64,000 nt of DNA from Fidelibacterota bacterium (GCA_016844945.1 JAERTJ010000011.1:1-64000), one strand, 5' to 3'. Positions 38,701 to 48,529 are shown, counted from the first letter of the stretch. Made by a program: numbers and translations. The notes: generated from the letters alone by a model not told the origin.

Positions 38701-39453
38701 TTTCAACTCATAGGTCTTTAGATCTAGCATATTCAAGCCATAGGATGTGGAAATCCAGAGTCTGTTCTGATGATCTTCAGTTAAGCCAACAACCTGAGGA
38801 TAACTCAATTCGGTATCATTAGTGATGAGGGAGCTTACTGCTTGAATCTTACTATTTTCAGGATTCAACCGGTACAAACCAGTTTCCTCAGTGCCAAACC
38901 AGATATACCCCTCATGATCTTCCAATAAGGCATATGTGGATCCTGAGTTTATGATGAGACTATCATTCAATTGGATCGGATAGTGGATAAAATTCTCGGT
39001 TTCATAATCGTAGCGGCTGATACCCGAATTGTATGTCCCAATCCAGAGGTCTCCCTTGCTAGAAACCAGTAATGCCATGATGGAGCTTGAATTTATAGAA
39101 GTTGAATCGTGGGGATCATACCTGAAACTTTTAAATGAAATTCCATCATATCGATCTAACCCATCCTCGGTACCAAACCAGATGAAACCATCCTTGTCCT
39201 TGGCTACACTTGAGACACTACTTTGGGCTAATCCATCGGAAATATCAATGGTCTCAAACAAATATTCTTGTGATGTCCCAGTCGCAGGACCCACCAAAAC
39301 AAGTGTAAAAAATAAAAATGAATATAGGAGTTTTGCTAAATTGTTAATGCTATTCTCGTCTGTAAAAAAGTCGTTTTCATAAAAGACACACGAGCAATTC
39401 GTTCGTCCATGTGAGGAATTGCAGAAATATAGTGCAAATTTGAGATGCTGCAA
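35722..39453 (-). CDS. Two-component regulator propeller-domain sensor histidine kinase, paralog of 31874..35500 (start uncertain)
   Basis: Same architecture; KEVHHRVKNNLQIIVSLIALQK, CGLMINELVTNALKYAFPDPGQNDK. The first about 35 residues of the ORF look like upstream sequence; signal-like LAKLLYSFLFFTLVLVGPATGT follows. Confidence 0.9.
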   Translation of the reverse strand: MQHLKFALYFCNSSHGRTNCSCVFYENDFFTDENSINNLAKLLYSFLFFTLVLVGPATGTSQEYLFETIDISDGLAQSSVSSVAKDKDGFIWFGTEDGLDRYDGISFKSFRYDPHDSTSINSSSIMALLVSSKGDLWIGTYNSGISRYDYETENFIHYPIQLNDSLIINSGSTYALLEDHEGYIWFGTEETGLYRLNPENSKIQAVSSLITNDTELSYPQVVGLTEDHQNRLWISTSYGLNMLDLKTYELKSYMYNKDDPTSLFDDAVNAVYETFDGLNYQIWIGTSWGGLDRYNPADDNFVHHGFQSGINPDYPETGAVTIIQASENRFWVGTDSEGILILNTHGELIDQARRSSNNDTSLPDNIIQTLYDDNDIIWIGTSGGGASKYLRNRKKFSNISYSPQVPSGLHDDRILRIKPDKLGNFWIATWSEGLSYYNPSENSFRTFQHDPNDESSLSDNTLQDILVDKDNNLWVVSASTSIDLLRSGSTKFEHFKPGKPDDPSWFQSEYILSLYEDRDGYIWLGTWDGGFIRLDPETMAFKTFTTPSVNDVNLGNLAFLSTFQDSKGVFWLGAENEGLLAFNPDDQSLRQFKTSPGTQNSLPNDDVMYIYEDRDGFFWIATYGGGLSKFNPVANTFENFDSDQGLSSESIYAIFEDKNGFLWMSTNNGIARFDKQTETFKNYHTADGVLSREFNPGACMDQNGRIYFGGIKGITHFDPLEIVDNQNVPPVQFIGLSIMNQEVQVNKLFNGRYILRKSITEIPALTLLPGDLFFSIRFAALDYYHSPSNEYMYYLEGFDNSWHYNGHQREVTLTNLPSGDFTLHVKGSNNDGVWNEEGVSIPIMILPQFYETWWFLLGIATIIGLAIIMVHRLRTSHLIRRSEEMKRHNIMLNTEVESQQQAHRFAKERADYFHAVLSQSPIPMAIHDVGGGITNLNASWIKWWGVSDKDMFINSYDIESDEFALQLDLPKHFKRTLEGRVVEQAEVQFSDADGEKRILHILLYPLKGEDNEVHHVMISLDDVTMAVNQRNLIEKSLKDKELLIKEVHHRVKNNLQIIVSLIALQKTSVDYSKTLQTLEEFRNRVNSMALVHDSLYKSDSLDRIGIQSYISSLIEELKIAFGVSEKAIEIETDVHHAKLTAEMAVPCGLMINELVTNALKYAFPDPGQNDKLISVSLIKLSSNDLVLTVADNGVGFEQTAEWDSVSSLGLYLVKILGEQQLRGKVKFIQEGGSKISITFPLPD

Positions 39454-39599
39454 TAGAACGATGGCTACAAGCCTGTCTGTGCTCTGAGTTGTTGAGTTGG
39501 GAAAGCCCCATGAATTTAGTGGGGTTATACCGGTTTACTTGAATTTCGAATCAGGCAATAGGATGTGCAGAAAAGACTACGAGTTTACTGATGATATTG

Positions 39600-40358
39600 T
39601 CAGCTGGGGAAGTGAACATCCCAATTCTTCAGGGTATCTTCTGAGGCGTGTTGACTCGCTTCTTTTTTATTCCTGCCTTCACCAAAACCAACAATGGTTC
39701 CATCGATGGAAACTTGAATCATATATACTGGGTCGTGATCTGGTCCAGTTGTTTTGGTGACTTCAAAAACTGGATTTCCCATTTTAAGGCGCTGGCACTT
39801 TTCTGCTAATTGACCTTTGTGGTTGAATGATTGTAATTCGCCTGCGTAATCAGGTTTTTCAGCAATTACGTGCTGTTTGACCCATTTCGCTGCAGGCTCA
39901 TATCCTCCGTCCATATAGATGGCTGCAATCAGGGACTCAATTACATCTGCCATGATAGAATCATTGTCCCGCTGTCCACCTCTCCGGCTGGAATCACTTA
40001 ACAATATCCACCGACCCAGATCAAGTCGGTTGGCACAGGTTGACAGATAACTCCCATTAACCAGGATAGTTCTATATTTAGTTAAAGTACCTTCATTGAG
40101 ATGTAAATGCGTTTTAAATAGGTAGTCAGAGACCACGAGCTGGAGGACTGCATCCCCGAGAAACTCTAGCCGTTCGTAAGAGTAGCGAATGTTATTCTGG
40201 CTGGCAAAAGAGCTGTGGGTCAGCGCGCGTTCAAGAAGGTGGGGTTCTTTGAATGAATAGCCCAGTGCCTTTTCAATCTTCGAACGATTTTTTTTAAATT
40301 GATCAGAAACGATAGGTTTCTGATCAGACTTACCAAAGATTTTCCCCAGGAACCCCAT
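39600..40358 (-). CDS. rnc: Ribonuclease III
   Basis: ERALTHSSFA...YERLEFLGDAVLQLVVSDYLF...ADVIESLIAAIYMDGGYEPA; C-terminal dsRBD with GEGRNKKEASQHASEDTLK. Confidence 0.96.
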   Translation of the reverse strand: MGFLGKIFGKSDQKPIVSDQFKKNRSKIEKALGYSFKEPHLLERALTHSSFASQNNIRYSYERLEFLGDAVLQLVVSDYLFKTHLHLNEGTLTKYRTILVNGSYLSTCANRLDLGRWILLSDSSRRGGQRDNDSIMADVIESLIAAIYMDGGYEPAAKWVKQHVIAEKPDYAGELQSFNHKGQLAEKCQRLKMGNPVFEVTKTTGPDHDPVYMIQVSIDGTIVGFGEGRNKKEASQHASEDTLKNWDVHFPS

Positions 40359-40368
40359 TAGAATAAAA

Positions 40369-41610
40369 TCAGTCCTTGAATTCCTTCACAGCCAGCACAG
40401 CGTTGTGTCCACCAAAACCGAAGGAGTTGCTTATCCCAGCCCTAACTTCACGTTGAACTGCAACATTGGCTGTATAATTGAGGTCGCATTCATCACAAGG
40501 ATTCTCATGATGGATGGTGGGTGCAATCGTATTGGTTTGAACTGATTGTACCAGCGCAGCCAATTCTATTCCACCAGATGCGCCCAAGAGGTGTCCGGTC
40601 ATTGACTTGGTCGAACTGACGTTGAGCTTATAGGCATGCTCACCAAATACATTTTTAATGGCAATGGATTCATTTTTATCGTTGGCTGGTGTCGAAGTAC
40701 CGTGTGCATTGATATAATCAATATCTGTGGGTTGTAAACCACCATCTGCCAGAGCCATTTTCATGGCACGATTGGCACCCTCACCCTCAGCTGCCGGGCT
40801 GGTGATATGATAGGCGTCCGCAGTCATTCCAAAGCCTGATAATTCCGCCAGGATATTGGCACCTCGAGCTTGTGCATGCTCCAGACTCTCGAGAACAAAG
40901 ACTCCTGCGCCTTCACCCATAACAAAGCCATCTCGTGCCTTATCAAAAGGACGACTGGCTGTTTCTGGATCAGGGTTGAATGTGAGGGCTTTCATATTTG
41001 CAAAACCAGCGAAACCCATTTGGGTGAGTGCAGCATCAGAAGCCCCGCAGACCATGACATCGGCATCACCATATCGAATGGCCCGCATACCAAGCCCGAT
41101 GGCGTGGGCAGCGGTTGCACAGGCAGAATTAACTGAAAAATTTGGACCTTTAAGTCCCCAGATAATAGATACATAACCCGCTGCAATATCAGGGATCATC
41201 ATGGGAATAAAGAAGGGGCTCACTCTTCGGTGACCGCGTTTTATAAGCATGGCGTGTTGCTCTTCAAACGTATATAAGCCACCCACACCACTACCAATGA
41301 TAACACCCAGTCTTTCGGGATCCTCATTGGGTATATCAAGTTTACTTTGTGCCAATGCATGTTTTGCTGAATGTACTGCGTAGCGGGTGAAAGGATCCAT
41401 GCGTCGTGCTTCTTTGAAATCTACAATATCATCTATTTTGACTTCTTCTTTTGTAGCAGCAGCAACAGTGGCATTATACCCTGCTTCAACCAGCCAATCC
41501 TGTGTGGTAACTCCGTTTTTACCTGCTACCAGGTTATTCCAGAATGTATCCACATCATTCCCGAGTGGTGATACCAACCCCATCCCCGTAATTACAACAC
41601 GCTTCTTCAT
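40369..41610 (-). CDS. fabF: 3-oxoacyl-ACP synthase II
   Basis: VITGMGLVSPLGN, SVNSACATAAHAIGLG, INAHGTSTPANDKNE, TKSMTGHLLGASGGIE, GFGGHNAVL. Confidence 0.97.
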   Translation of the reverse strand: MKKRVVITGMGLVSPLGNDVDTFWNNLVAGKNGVTTQDWLVEAGYNATVAAATKEEVKIDDIVDFKEARRMDPFTRYAVHSAKHALAQSKLDIPNEDPERLGVIIGSGVGGLYTFEEQHAMLIKRGHRRVSPFFIPMMIPDIAAGYVSIIWGLKGPNFSVNSACATAAHAIGLGMRAIRYGDADVMVCGASDAALTQMGFAGFANMKALTFNPDPETASRPFDKARDGFVMGEGAGVFVLESLEHAQARGANILAELSGFGMTADAYHITSPAAEGEGANRAMKMALADGGLQPTDIDYINAHGTSTPANDKNESIAIKNVFGEHAYKLNVSSTKSMTGHLLGASGGIELAALVQSVQTNTIAPTIHHENPCDECDLNYTANVAVQREVRAGISNSFGFGGHNAVLAVKEFKD

Positions 41611-41712
41611 GATAATCCCTTATATAAAAAAACTGGATTCACTATAAAGCCAGGTTACAACCCCAGACCAATCGTGAACCCAGTTTAATTGCAGAAAAAT
41701 TTTGACTAAAGC

Positions 41713-41946
41713 TTATCCAAGCTTACTGTCAACGTACTGGACTGCTTTCCCAACTGTAGTGATGGTTTCTGCATCTTCATCGGGAATTTCAATATCAAAT
41801 ACTTCTTCAAACTGCATAATGAGTTCAACAGTATCGAGCGAATCTGCACCTAAATCATCAATAAATGAAGCATCTTCAGTGATTTTGGCAGCATCAACAC
41901 CCAGTTTTTCAACGATGACATCTTTTACTTTTTCGAAAGTTGACAT
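41713..41946 (-). CDS. acpP: Acyl carrier protein
   Basis: [62 protein letters not shown]. Confidence 0.98.
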   Translation of the reverse strand: MSTFEKVKDVIVEKLGVDAAKITEDASFIDDLGADSLDTVELIMQFEEVFDIEIPDEDAETITTVGKAVQYVDSKLG

Positions 41947-41973
41947 ACTATTCTTTCCTCCTAACGTTCAATT

Positions 41974-42723
41974 CTATCCTTGCATGACCAGGCCGCCATC
42001 TACATTGAAGACCTGACCTGTGATATATCCAGCTTGTTCAGACCCGAGAAATGCAACTAAATCTGCAACATCCTGGGGCTCTCCTATACGACCGAGAGGG
42101 ATCTGAGTAAACAATTTTTCCTTGGCATCCTCTGAGATCACATCTGTCATATCGGTGGCAATATAACCAGGTGCAACGGCATTCACAGTGATTCCTCTTG
42201 AACCAACTTCTCTGGCTAAAGACTTCGTAAATCCAATAATACCAGCCTTTGATGCAGCATAATTAGACTGTCCCGCATTTCCCATTTGACCCACGATGGA
42301 GGTTATGTTGATAATGCGACCTCCTCGCAACTTGAGAAAATTTCTAAGCAAAGCCTGGGACATATTGAAGACACTTTTTAAGTTGATATTCATAATATCA
42401 TCCCATTGATCTTCTTTCATGCGCATCATCAGGTTGTCTTTAGTGATGCCAGCATTATTGACAAGAATATCAACCTGTCCAAATGTATCCAGGGCGGCTG
42501 CACTCAACGCTTTACAATCATCCATGGATGAAACATCAGCGGCAAGACCCAAACAGGTGTGTCCCTGATCTGTAAATTCTGCTTGTACCCGTTCGCAGTC
42601 CTCTGCTTTGCGACTACTGATAACAACTTTAGCGCCCAGCCTGGCCAGGTTCAATGCGATCTGATGGCCGATTCCCCGCGTAGATCCCGTCACAACGGCA
42701 ACTTTACCTTCAAAATTCATCAT
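41974..42723 (-). CDS. fabG: 3-oxoacyl-ACP reductase
   Basis: VAVVTGSTRGIGHQIA, NNAGITKDNLMMRMKEDQWDDI, YAASKAGIIGFTKSLA, GYIATDMTD. Confidence 0.97.
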   Translation of the reverse strand: MMNFEGKVAVVTGSTRGIGHQIALNLARLGAKVVISSRKAEDCERVQAEFTDQGHTCLGLAADVSSMDDCKALSAAALDTFGQVDILVNNAGITKDNLMMRMKEDQWDDIMNINLKSVFNMSQALLRNFLKLRGGRIINITSIVGQMGNAGQSNYAASKAGIIGFTKSLAREVGSRGITVNAVAPGYIATDMTDVISEDAKEKLFTQIPLGRIGEPQDVADLVAFLGSEQAGYITGQVFNVDGGLVMQG

Positions 42724-43634
42724 GACAGTTTCTCCAATTGCTCTTGACTAGCAACGCCATTGGTCACCAAGTTTTTATCTATGCGTTTCACCAGACCTTG
42801 TAGAACTCTACCTGGACCTACTTCGGTGATTTCAGTGATACCCTCGGCAGCCATTTTAACCACAGTATCTTCCCAGAGAACTGGATTTTCAAGTTGCTCG
42901 ATGAGGTTGGATTGCATGATGTCAGGGTCGGTTGTCGGGGTGGCATCTACGTTGGCTACCACCGGTACGTTGCCTTTTTTAAATTTTGTATTCCCAATAA
43001 CGGCTTTCAGATCATCCTTGGCGGATGCCATCAATGGAGAATGAAAGGCACCGCTCACGTTCAGTGCTACTGCTTTACGAGCCCCCAGGTTTTTGGCAAT
43101 CTCCATGGCATAGTGAACTGCATCTGTGGCACCTGAGATCACGATTTGTCCCGGTGAATTATAATTAGCAGCTTGTACCACACCTCGTACAGAACCGTGT
43201 TTACAGACTTTCTCAACATCTTTTCGAGACATGTTTAATATGGCTGCCATGGTTCCTGAAGTTTCCTCTCCAGCTGCCTGCATGCCTTCTGAGCGTATCT
43301 TTACGATTGCCAATGCATCTTCAAAAGAGAGCACTCCAGCGGCATAAAGGGCTGAGAATTCACCCAGGCTATGACCGGCTACCATATGAAACTTGTATGA
43401 TTTGGGTAACAGGGAGAAAAATGCTGCCGACGTGATAAACAGGGCGGGTTGGGTAACTTTGGTTTCAGTGAGGTCTTCCAATGGACCATTGAATGTCACC
43501 TTAGCAATATCGAACCCCAGCATATCATTTGCCTGAGAATACAGAGCCTGGACCGATGGGTGTTTGTCAAATATGTCCTTACCCATGCCAACAAATTGGG
43601 ACGCTTGACCTGGGAATACTAACGCACGTTTCAT
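42720..43634 (-). CDS. fabD: Malonyl-CoA:ACP transacylase
   Basis: ALVFPGQASQFVGMGKD, VAGHSLGEFSALYAAGVLSFEDAL, VSGAFHSPLM. Confidence 0.97.
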   Translation of the reverse strand: MKRALVFPGQASQFVGMGKDIFDKHPSVQALYSQANDMLGFDIAKVTFNGPLEDLTETKVTQPALFITSAAFFSLLPKSYKFHMVAGHSLGEFSALYAAGVLSFEDALAIVKIRSEGMQAAGEETSGTMAAILNMSRKDVEKVCKHGSVRGVVQAANYNSPGQIVISGATDAVHYAMEIAKNLGARKAVALNVSGAFHSPLMASAKDDLKAVIGNTKFKKGNVPVVANVDATPTTDPDIMQSNLIEQLENPVLWEDTVVKMAAEGITEITEVGPGRVLQGLVKRIDKNLVTNGVASQEQLEKLS

Positions 43635-43637
43635 GGA

Positions 43638-44636
43638 TTATCCTTTCTTGCCAGGACCATAACGGAGCAAGATACTGCCCCAGGTATATCCCGCACCAAA
43701 TGCTGCCAATAAAACCAGATCACCTTCTTTAATTCGTTGTTCACGGACAACTTCATCCAATCCAAGAGGTAAAGTAGCAGCAGTTGTATTGCCATACTTA
43801 TCGATGTTGAGTAATACTTGCTCATCTTTGAAGCCAGCTTTACGAGCGGCTACATCTATGATACGCTTGTTCGCCTGGTGTGGGATAAAAATCCCAACAT
43901 CCTCGGCTGTCAAATTGTTTTTTTCCAGGATTTCAAGACTGACTGCAGCCATATCTGTTGAAGCCCGTTTGAAAACACTGCGTCCATCCTGATAGATATA
44001 ATGTTCACGAGCATCTACTGTTTCGTGCGTTGCTGGTTTTCGACTACCACCTGCTTTCATGTGCAAGGCATCAGCCCCAGTTCCGTCAATCCGTAGGATA
44101 TCATCAACCATTCCAAAATTTTCATCCTCAGTGGGCTCCAGCAACACGGCACCTGCACCATCCCCAAAAAGTATGCAGGTATTGCGTTCTGTGTAATCAA
44201 GGATAGAGCTCATGGTATCCACACCGATCACAACAACTTTCTTATGACCCGTCTGGATCAGGGAAGCACCTGATTTAAGGGCAAAGAGGAAACCAGAGCA
44301 AGCACCTGATAAATCATAGCCCCAGGCATTATTCGCTCCGATTTTTTCCTGAACCAGTGCTGCTGTTGATGGAAAGAGCATATCAGGAGTGACTGTAGCA
44401 ACAATGATAGCATCAATTTCATTAGGGTCTGTACCTGTTTCAGCCAGCAGCTTTTTGACTGCAACCACACTCATATCTGAGCTGGCTTCACCTTCAGCGG
44501 CAATATGTCGCTCTCTAATTCCAGTACGGCTGACAATCCACTCATCATTTGTGTCTACTAGTTTTTCAAGGTCAAAGTTGGTAAGGACTTTCTTGGGTAC
44601 ATAGGAGGCAACTCCAGTTATTGCAGCTCTGATCAT
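43638..44636 (-). CDS. fabH: 3-oxoacyl-ACP synthase III
   Basis: SRTGIRERHIA, DLSGACSGFLFAL, IFIPHQANKRIID, YGNTTAATLPLGLDE. Confidence 0.97.
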   Translation of the reverse strand: MIRAAITGVASYVPKKVLTNFDLEKLVDTNDEWIVSRTGIRERHIAAEGEASSDMSVVAVKKLLAETGTDPNEIDAIIVATVTPDMLFPSTAALVQEKIGANNAWGYDLSGACSGFLFALKSGASLIQTGHKKVVVIGVDTMSSILDYTERNTCILFGDGAGAVLLEPTEDENFGMVDDILRIDGTGADALHMKAGGSRKPATHETVDAREHYIYQDGRSVFKRASTDMAAVSLEILEKNNLTAEDVGIFIPHQANKRIIDVAARKAGFKDEQVLLNIDKYGNTTAATLPLGLDEVVREQRIKEGDLVLLAAFGAGYTWGSILLRYGPGKKG

Positions 44637-44654
44637 ATTATGATTCCTGATTGA

Positions 44655-45695
44655 TTAATGGTGGATGACTTGTTCATCCAAATCCGTATAGGTGATATTG
44701 GATAAGGATGCTGTTATTTCCTGTTCGATAGCGTCGATGACATTTGACTTGACCAGACGCTGGGCTTCAAATAGCGCGTTTTTGATGGCTTTTTCATTTG
44801 AACTCCCATGAGCAATCAGGGAAATACCCTTGATGCCAAGCAGGGGAGAGCCACCATAATTATTTGGATCAAAGATGCCCACCAATTCGGTGAAAACGGG
44901 TTTGATCAACCGGGCACCTATCAATCGGCTGGGACGATCCAGTCGACCTTTGATCATGGTAAAGAGCGTTTTAAACGTACTCTCCGCCAGTTTAAGGCAA
45001 ACATTGCCAGTAAAGCCATCTGTGACGATGACATCAAATTTGTTATTAAATATATCTCGCCCTTCGGCGTAACCTTTAAAGTTAAGATTTGCAGATTCCA
45101 GGAGACGTTTGGACTCTTTGACCAGGGGTGTCCCTTTTTCAGCCTCTTCACCAATACTCATGAGAGCAACCCGGGGTGCTTTTTCACCCGTTATTTTGCG
45201 GTAGATGATGCTGCCCATGATGCCGAATTGGAGTAAGTTTTTGGGCTTTGCTTCTGCCACGGCTCCTACGTCCAGAAGGAGGGTTGTACCATCCTCATGA
45301 GGCATGAAGGCGCCAATTGCCGGTCTATCCACACCTTTGATTCGTCCCAGACTAAGCAGAGAGTAAGTCATGGTTGCTCCAGTACTACCTGCAGAGATAA
45401 ATGCATCCCCTGCACCGGTTTTAACCAGCTCAATTCCCACCCGCATGGATGAGTCTTTTTTCTCTTTATAGGATCGTGTAGGGGAGTCTTCCATGCTCAC
45501 GACTTGTGAAGCATGTTGGATATGGATGCGTGAACTGTCAAAAGATCGTGATTGAAGTTCCTGGTGGATTAAGTCTTCTTTGCCAACCAGGATGACATCA
45601 GCAGTACTTTCAGGGTCATTCAGGTATTGAATAGCGCCTTCAATATTGATAAAAGGGGCGTTATCGCCCCCCATAATATCAACCACGATTTTCAT
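44655..45695 (-). CDS. plsX: Phosphate acyltransferase PlsX
   Basis: MKIVVDIMGGDNAPFINIEGA, SAGSTGATMTYSLLSLGRIKGVDRPAIGAFMP, VTDGFTGNVCLKLAES. Internal Met at 45695 is the likely start. Confidence 0.95.
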   Translation of the reverse strand: MKIVVDIMGGDNAPFINIEGAIQYLNDPESTADVILVGKEDLIHQELQSRSFDSSRIHIQHASQVVSMEDSPTRSYKEKKDSSMRVGIELVKTGAGDAFISAGSTGATMTYSLLSLGRIKGVDRPAIGAFMPHEDGTTLLLDVGAVAEAKPKNLLQFGIMGSIIYRKITGEKAPRVALMSIGEEAEKGTPLVKESKRLLESANLNFKGYAEGRDIFNNKFDVIVTDGFTGNVCLKLAESTFKTLFTMIKGRLDRPSRLIGARLIKPVFTELVGIFDPNNYGGSPLLGIKGISLIAHGSSNEKAIKNALFEAQRLVKSNVIDAIEQEITASLSNITYTDLDEQVIHH

Positions 45696-45703
45696 TGATG
45701 TAA

Positions 45704-45886
45704 TCAGACTTCTTTTGGAATGATAACCTGTTTTCCCTTGTAATATCCACAGTGGGGACATACGCGGTGTGGTAATTTTGGCTCACTACAATTTGAGCAT
45801 GTGATCAGACCTGCAAGTGTCGCTTTCCAATGGGTGCGACGTTTGTCTCTTCTGGCCCGTGATGTTTTTCTTCTTGGTACAGCCAC
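45704..45886 (-). CDS. rpmF: 50S ribosomal protein L32
   Basis: MAVPRRKTSRARRDKRRTHWKATLAGLITCSNCSEPKLPHRVCPHCGYYKGKQVI. Confidence 0.97.
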   Translation of the reverse strand: MAVPRRKTSRARRDKRRTHWKATLAGLITCSNCSEPKLPHRVCPHCGYYKGKQVIIPKEV

Positions 45887-45899
45887 GAGTTATATTCTC

Positions 45900-46388
45900 C
45901 TATTCATTGAACATATCTTTAAGCTTAGCCCAGCGTTCATCTGGTTCCACATCAGCCTGAATTTTTTTTTGAAGAGCCTCACCGGCTTTACATTCAGACC
46001 CGCATCGGTGTGATATGGGGATGGTTAGCAACACGGCGTCGTGTACGAGAGGGTAGAGGTCAAATTCTGCTTTGTGGGCTGGAATGTGAATAATCTCATC
46101 ACCTTCATACTCCTCTGTGTACTTGGAATCAAAGGTTAACATGACTTCCAAATTGCTTTCCAGGGTATCCTCAAACTCTTCCATTCCAGACTGACAAATA
46201 AAAAGACCTGTACAGGATATTTTCCCATTCAGATAAAAATTTTGACCCTGGCGGTCGATACCTAACTTCAATTCCAGACGGAGTGGTTTCCACTCTATAC
46301 TTTCATCGTGTTGTAGCTGTGCTACGCTGTCAAAGACCTGTTCTGATTTGCCTCTCGGCAATGTGTTCAGTACTAACTTCATTGTCAA
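45900..46388 (-). CDS. DUF177 (YceD) family protein
   Basis: Position upstream of rpmF, CTGLFICQSGMEEFEDTLESNLEVMLTFD, LYPLVHDAVLLTIPISHRC. Confidence 0.85.
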   Translation of the reverse strand: MTMKLVLNTLPRGKSEQVFDSVAQLQHDESIEWKPLRLELKLGIDRQGQNFYLNGKISCTGLFICQSGMEEFEDTLESNLEVMLTFDSKYTEEYEGDEIIHIPAHKAEFDLYPLVHDAVLLTIPISHRCGSECKAGEALQKKIQADVEPDERWAKLKDMFNE

Positions 46389-46456
46389 AGCCGCGCAATA
46401 TAGTTGGGAGTTATTCGCATGTCAAACGTTTAACTTATTGAGAAATCAGCAACCTG

Positions 46457-47836
46457 TCAGGGCTGCATGAGAGCCTCAATCTCTGTGATTGTTTTTGGGA
46501 CAGAGGCACTTAGAACCCGGTGTCCCTTAGGGGTTACGAGGACATCATCCTCAATACGAATTCCAAGATTCCACCAGCGAGATTCCACATCATCAGATTC
46601 ACTGATATAAATACCGGGTTCGACGGTGATCACCATGCCAGCCTGGAGAATGTGTTTTTTTCCATCTGACTTGTAGCTCCCACCCACGTCATGCACATCC
46701 AATCCCAGCCAGTGGGAGGTACCATGCATGAAATATTTGCGATATGCCCTTTCTTTTATCAATTCCTTTACATTTCCTTCTAAAAGACCGAGCTCGATGA
46801 GTCCCAGGGTGATGACTTCAGCTGCTATATCATGAGTTTTTCTGGAGGTGATACCTGGTTTTACAGCATCAATGGCTGCTGTTTGAGCTTTTAAAACTAA
46901 TTCATAGATAGCGGTTTGCTCTGGGCTGAATTTCCCGGAAATGGGCACTGTGCGTGTGATATCGGCTGAATAATAATCCCATTCGGCACCTATGTCCAAT
47001 AACAGAACATCCCCGTCTTCCAGTTTGCCATGATTCTCTTCATAGTGCAGATAAGTGGAATTCTTGCCAGCACCAATGATGGATGGAAATCCTAGACGAA
47101 CGCTTCCTCGTTTTGCAAAACCATACTCAATTTCTGCCTCCACCTCATACTCATAATTCAAGGAAGGAATCAGAGGCAGGACATCCTGTAACGATTGCGA
47201 TGTTATGCTGATGGCTTGTTCCAGTGATTTGACTTCTTTATCTGATTTGATAAGACGGTATGACTTTAGCAGAGATGAAGCCTCCTGCACAAGGACTGGA
47301 TGGTTCCGTATGGATGCATATTTATCTTTGAACTCCTGCTCAAAACCCGAATTGTTCCCGTATGAAATAACCAATCGTTCATAGCCGGTAATGAGTTTAG
47401 CGATGTATTTATAAAACTCATCATAGGAAACAGACTGGTCAACTCCAGGAAGCAGTCTGGCTTCTCCCAACCCTGGTTTGGGACCCGTCCAGATTTCACG
47501 CTTTGGATCTCTGGGTGTAACAAAAAAACTTACCTCGGCCTTGCTTTCGTCTGTGCTCTGGGGTGTAATGAGGAGGATGGCTCCCGGGTGATCCCATCCA
47601 GTGAGATAGAAAAAATCTGAATCCTGGCGGTATTGGTATTCAATATCATGATTCCGTTCATATACAGGGGCGGCGTGGAGGATGGCGCAAGCATTGAGCT
47701 CTCTCAACTCCTCAGTGAAGATCGCCCGTCTTCGTGCGAATTCATCTTCAGGTAAATCTACTGATTTGGACATCCCAAATCCAAGCGTCTGAAAAAGCAC
47801 AAGGAGAATCAGGAGTAGTAGTGTTTTAGGGGTCAT
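46457..47836 (-). CDS. M24B Xaa-Pro aminopeptidase, with signal-like N-terminus
   Basis: NHDIEYQYRQDSDFFYLTGWDHPGAILL, DVLLLDIGAEWDYYSADITRTVPISGKF, GTSHWLGLDVHDVG, VITVEPGIYI. Confidence 0.93.
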   Translation of the reverse strand: MTPKTLLLLILLVLFQTLGFGMSKSVDLPEDEFARRRAIFTEELRELNACAILHAAPVYERNHDIEYQYRQDSDFFYLTGWDHPGAILLITPQSTDESKAEVSFFVTPRDPKREIWTGPKPGLGEARLLPGVDQSVSYDEFYKYIAKLITGYERLVISYGNNSGFEQEFKDKYASIRNHPVLVQEASSLLKSYRLIKSDKEVKSLEQAISITSQSLQDVLPLIPSLNYEYEVEAEIEYGFAKRGSVRLGFPSIIGAGKNSTYLHYEENHGKLEDGDVLLLDIGAEWDYYSADITRTVPISGKFSPEQTAIYELVLKAQTAAIDAVKPGITSRKTHDIAAEVITLGLIELGLLEGNVKELIKERAYRKYFMHGTSHWLGLDVHDVGGSYKSDGKKHILQAGMVITVEPGIYISESDDVESRWWNLGIRIEDDVLVTPKGHRVLSASVPKTITEIEALMQP

Positions 47837-47845
47837 GGATGGTCC

Positions 47846-48529
47846 TTATTCAATAATCTGGTATAATGAGCGTGCTACTTTTACAGGTACAGCATTGAAA
47901 TGCCACCACTCAATATTGATAGATTGAAACCCAGCCGAGGTCATCACATCTCGAAGTAATTCGCGATTCTCAATTTGTTCCTGGTTGAGTTTCTTCTCTT
48001 TAAGAAATTGTTTTTCGTGTCTGGGTTGAGCCAGTTTACCGAAGTAATCAAAGGGTGTCCCCATGTCAAGGGGCTCACCTTCAGCGGTGGCGATAGTTAG
48101 ATCAACAGCAGAGCCAAAATTGTGAACAGAGCCTCTATCAGGGTTAGCTACATATTTTTGTGACGGTGTGTCTACCACAAGCGCCCACATTTTACGCTGG
48201 ATAGATCGTGGTCTTGCACCATCATAAACGAGCAAGCTAAGTTCGGGATGTGATTTCTTAAGAAGTTTCTGAGCCTTGCTAAGCATCCTGGCAGCTTTGA
48301 TTTGAAGATAGCAATCTTCGAGGTCACCATAGGTGTCTGCGCCAAGAAAGTTGTCTTCAGTTGAATATTTTAACTCCACCAGTATATCAGGCGCGAGTGT
48401 CTGGATGTCAACTAGACCTTGTTGCTTAAGTCTTACTTCAAGACTGGCTTCACCCTGAGAAGGGAGTGCAAATAGGCTCGATACGATCATTAGACCTGAT
48501 GTGAATACGGAGAGGAATAATTTTTTCAT
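47846..48529 (-). CDS. M15D D-Ala-D-Ala dipeptidase (VanX-like), exported
   Basis: ILVELKYSTEDNFLG, LLVYDGARPRSIQRKMW, DRGSVHNFGSAVDLTIA, INIEWWHFN. Confidence 0.88.
   Translation of the reverse strand: MKKLFLSVFTSGLMIVSSLFALPSQGEASLEVRLKQQGLVDIQTLAPDILVELKYSTEDNFLGADTYGDLEDCYLQIKAARMLSKAQKLLKKSHPELSLLVYDGARPRSIQRKMWALVVDTPSQKYVANPDRGSVHNFGSAVDLTIATAEGEPLDMGTPFDYFGKLAQPRHEKQFLKEKKLNQEQIENRELLRDVMTSAGFQSINIEWWHFNAVPVKVARSLYQIIE

Noticed and set aside
40856-41176. ORFs opposite fabF (40856..41176, 40870..41136, 41387..41647)
   Set aside because: fabF assignment is unambiguous; these are antisense artefacts.
39600-46388. Fatty-acid cluster as a novel locus
   Set aside because: DUF177-rpmF-plsX-fabH-fabD-fabG-acpP-fabF-rnc is a widespread conserved arrangement.
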